This document shows positions 21,364 to 22,466 of a stretch of DNA of 22,466 nucleotides, one piece after another. The notes under the pieces are model-generated. The model made no database searches and had not been told where the DNA came from. It worked only from the letters and a program-made list of their open reading frames with translations. Position 1 is the first letter of the stretch; each line of letters starts with the position of its first letter. This DNA is from CAIQJJ01 sp964606085 (GTDB lineage Bacteria; Chloroflexota; Anaerolineae; Anaerolineales; UBA4823). A program made the translations under genes and the position numbers. Location: assembly GCA_964606085.1 (NCBI GenBank), contig CAZSFD010000084.1, positions 1 to 22,466 of the forward strand. The letters run 5' to 3'.

Positions 21364-22457
21364 GATCCCCTCGGCAGGCAGCGGTCGAGCGCTTTGTGAA
21401 CGGGGTTGAGCCATAATTCCTGCATTTGCCCATAACGGGCCTGGAGGATGGAGGCCGGGATGTTGGCAAGCATATCTACCCAGGTGCAGAGGAAAGTCCA
21501 TAAGAGGGCGTTATCCCATAAGCATTGCCATTCATCATCGTGCCAGGTGTGGCCGCAGCTTTCGGCCAGGCAGGTGCGGTATTGCTGGGTGATCTGTTCA
21601 ATCGGCAGCGGTAATTCGCCAAAGTACCAGCGGCTGGCCTGTACAAACTGGAAGAGATCGAGAATGCCTGGCCCAATGGCGGCCTGCTGCCAGTCGTAAA
21701 CGGTGATGGTTCGGTCGCAGAGGATGTGGATATTGCCGGGCCAATAATCGCCGTGCAGCAGGGTGGCGGGGCTTTGGCGCAAGGTGTTGGCGATGAAGTC
21801 GGCGTTTTCCACCAGCCGCCGCAGCATTTTGAGCAGGGCGGTGTCGCGGGTGATCAGGTTAGAGGTGACTTTATCTACCAGGCGGCGGATGCCGGTATAG
21901 GTGGCGCGCAGGTAAATGGGAAAATCGCCGTTCAATGGGCGGCTGAGCCAGGCAAAAGCCGAAAGGTCTTCACCCAGGCCCCAGAAGCGGTCGTGTAACA
22001 CGGCCAGTTGCTGCGTGGCAAGCAGGTATTCCTCGGCGGTCCAGCGCTCAGGGATGATGCCTTCGGGCAGCATATTGAAAACCAACCAATCGCCATCGCG
22101 CTGGGCGGCCAACAATTGCGGTACGCGCACCGGAACCTGAATAGACAGGTTGCGGTAGAAAAGCAATTCGCGCTTGCCAGCGCCAGCCATCCCGGCGCGC
22201 GTTGTCCCTTGCGGTTCTTTGATGACTACCTGAAAGATTTTTTCACCATTCAACGTTTTGCATACCACACTCAGGCCGCGAATACGCCCCAGGGCTGGCC
22301 GTTTGTTGGGGATATCGCAGATTTCCATGCTGGTGATGGCCAGTGTGGGATCGCCCGTATAGCCGCGCAAACCTGCGGTCAACTCGCCCCGGCTAAACGG
22401 CCAGGGACGTGGCTCATCGTTAATATTGGGGGTGGTTGGGGGGTTGGGGAGGGGCAT
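21360..22457 (-). CDS. APH-fold phosphotransferase (aminoglycoside/choline kinase-like)
   Basis: A 365-residue protein with the kinase-like APH fold. The ATP lysine is probably K80 (FQVVIKEP). The catalytic loop LLHGDYWPGNIHI has D237 and N242, and the metal-binding aspartate is D255 in VYDWQQAAIGPG. The family phosphorylates small molecules (aminoglycosides, choline, sugars) or is uncharacterised; the substrate cannot be told from sequence. The N-terminus MPLPNPPTTPNINDEPRPWP is low-complexity. The frame stays open to the window edge, so the true start may differ from 22457. It overlaps the LOG gene by four bases, suggesting a two-gene unit. Confidence 0.82.
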   Translation of the reverse strand: MPLPNPPTTPNINDEPRPWPFSRGELTAGLRGYTGDPTLAITSMEICDIPNKRPALGRIRGLSVVCKTLNGEKIFQVVIKEPQGTTRAGMAGAGKRELLFYRNLSIQVPVRVPQLLAAQRDGDWLVFNMLPEGIIPERWTAEEYLLATQQLAVLHDRFWGLGEDLSAFAWLSRPLNGDFPIYLRATYTGIRRLVDKVTSNLITRDTALLKMLRRLVENADFIANTLRQSPATLLHGDYWPGNIHILCDRTITVYDWQQAAIGPGILDLFQFVQASRWYFGELPLPIEQITQQYRTCLAESCGHTWHDDEWQCLWDNALLWTFLCTWVDMLANIPASILQARYGQMQELWLNPVHKALDRCLPRGS

Positions 22458-22466
22458 GGGGGCAGG

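Noticed and set aside
1..22466. tRNA, rRNA, insertion sequence or phage genes
   Set aside because: I saw no cloverleaf-like gene, ribosomal RNA segment, transposase or integrase motif on either strand.

Overview
The window is a GC-rich bacterial segment carrying a compact nitrogen-fixation cluster on the + strand, and on the - strand a [NiFe]-hydrogenase/heterodisulfide-reductase-like operon followed by housekeeping-type genes. The nif order (nifH-nifI1-nifI2-nifD-nifK-nifE-nifN-nifB) with both PII-like nifI genes between nifH and nifD, the roughly 50-residue internal insertion in NifD, the short NifK, and the NifB-NifX fusion are typical of anaerobes (clostridia, Dehalococcoides-type Chloroflexota, methanogens). 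The archaeal/eukaryal-type prolyl-tRNA synthetase and many small intergenic hairpin repeats fit an anaerobic Chloroflexota bacterium (Anaerolineae-like), but this taxonomic call is inference.

Layout. 1-9497: end of nifH, nifI1, nifI2, nifD, nifK, nifE, nifN, nifB, a class I glutamine amidotransferase coupled to nifB, and a thioredoxin-fold [2Fe-2S] ferredoxin. 9621-11237: molybdate transporter genes modA (broken by a +1 frameshift) and modB; no modC is visible. 11396-18132 (- strand, read right to left): hdrC-hdrB-hdrA-mvhD-mvhG-mvhA, a complete set for an Mvh/Hdr flavin-based electron-bifurcating complex. 18377-22457 (- strand): a HEAT/AlkD-like protein, proS, a LOG-family protein and an APH-fold phosphotransferase.

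How the parts may work together. NifDK and NifH reduce N2; NifE/N/B build FeMo-co; NifI1/I2 sense nitrogen status and switch off the enzyme; ModAB would import molybdate. Nitrogenase makes H2, and the neighbouring Mvh/Hdr set could oxidise H2 and return low-potential electrons through ferredoxin. That functional link is a hypothesis from adjacency; the high-potential acceptor of the HdrB site is unknown.

The most unusual feature lies between the genes. Nearly every non-overlapping gap holds a hairpin element, and the elements differ from gap to gap. One class is built from in-phase 7-nt units on both arms (4214-4321, 11392-11413, 12874-12922, 14381-14429, and unpaired arrays at 13923-13950 and 20793-20820). 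A second class has units of about 9 nt (2663-2739, 7044-7101, 19239-19320). A third consists of short single palindromes (157-182, 9124-9172, 9540-9613, 16435-16560). Several run into coding sequence: MvhA and MvhG both end in IVKRDA because their stop codons lie inside the same heptad element, MvhD has a heptad-encoded tail, and nifE has lost an obvious Shine-Dalgarno site where its start abuts an array.
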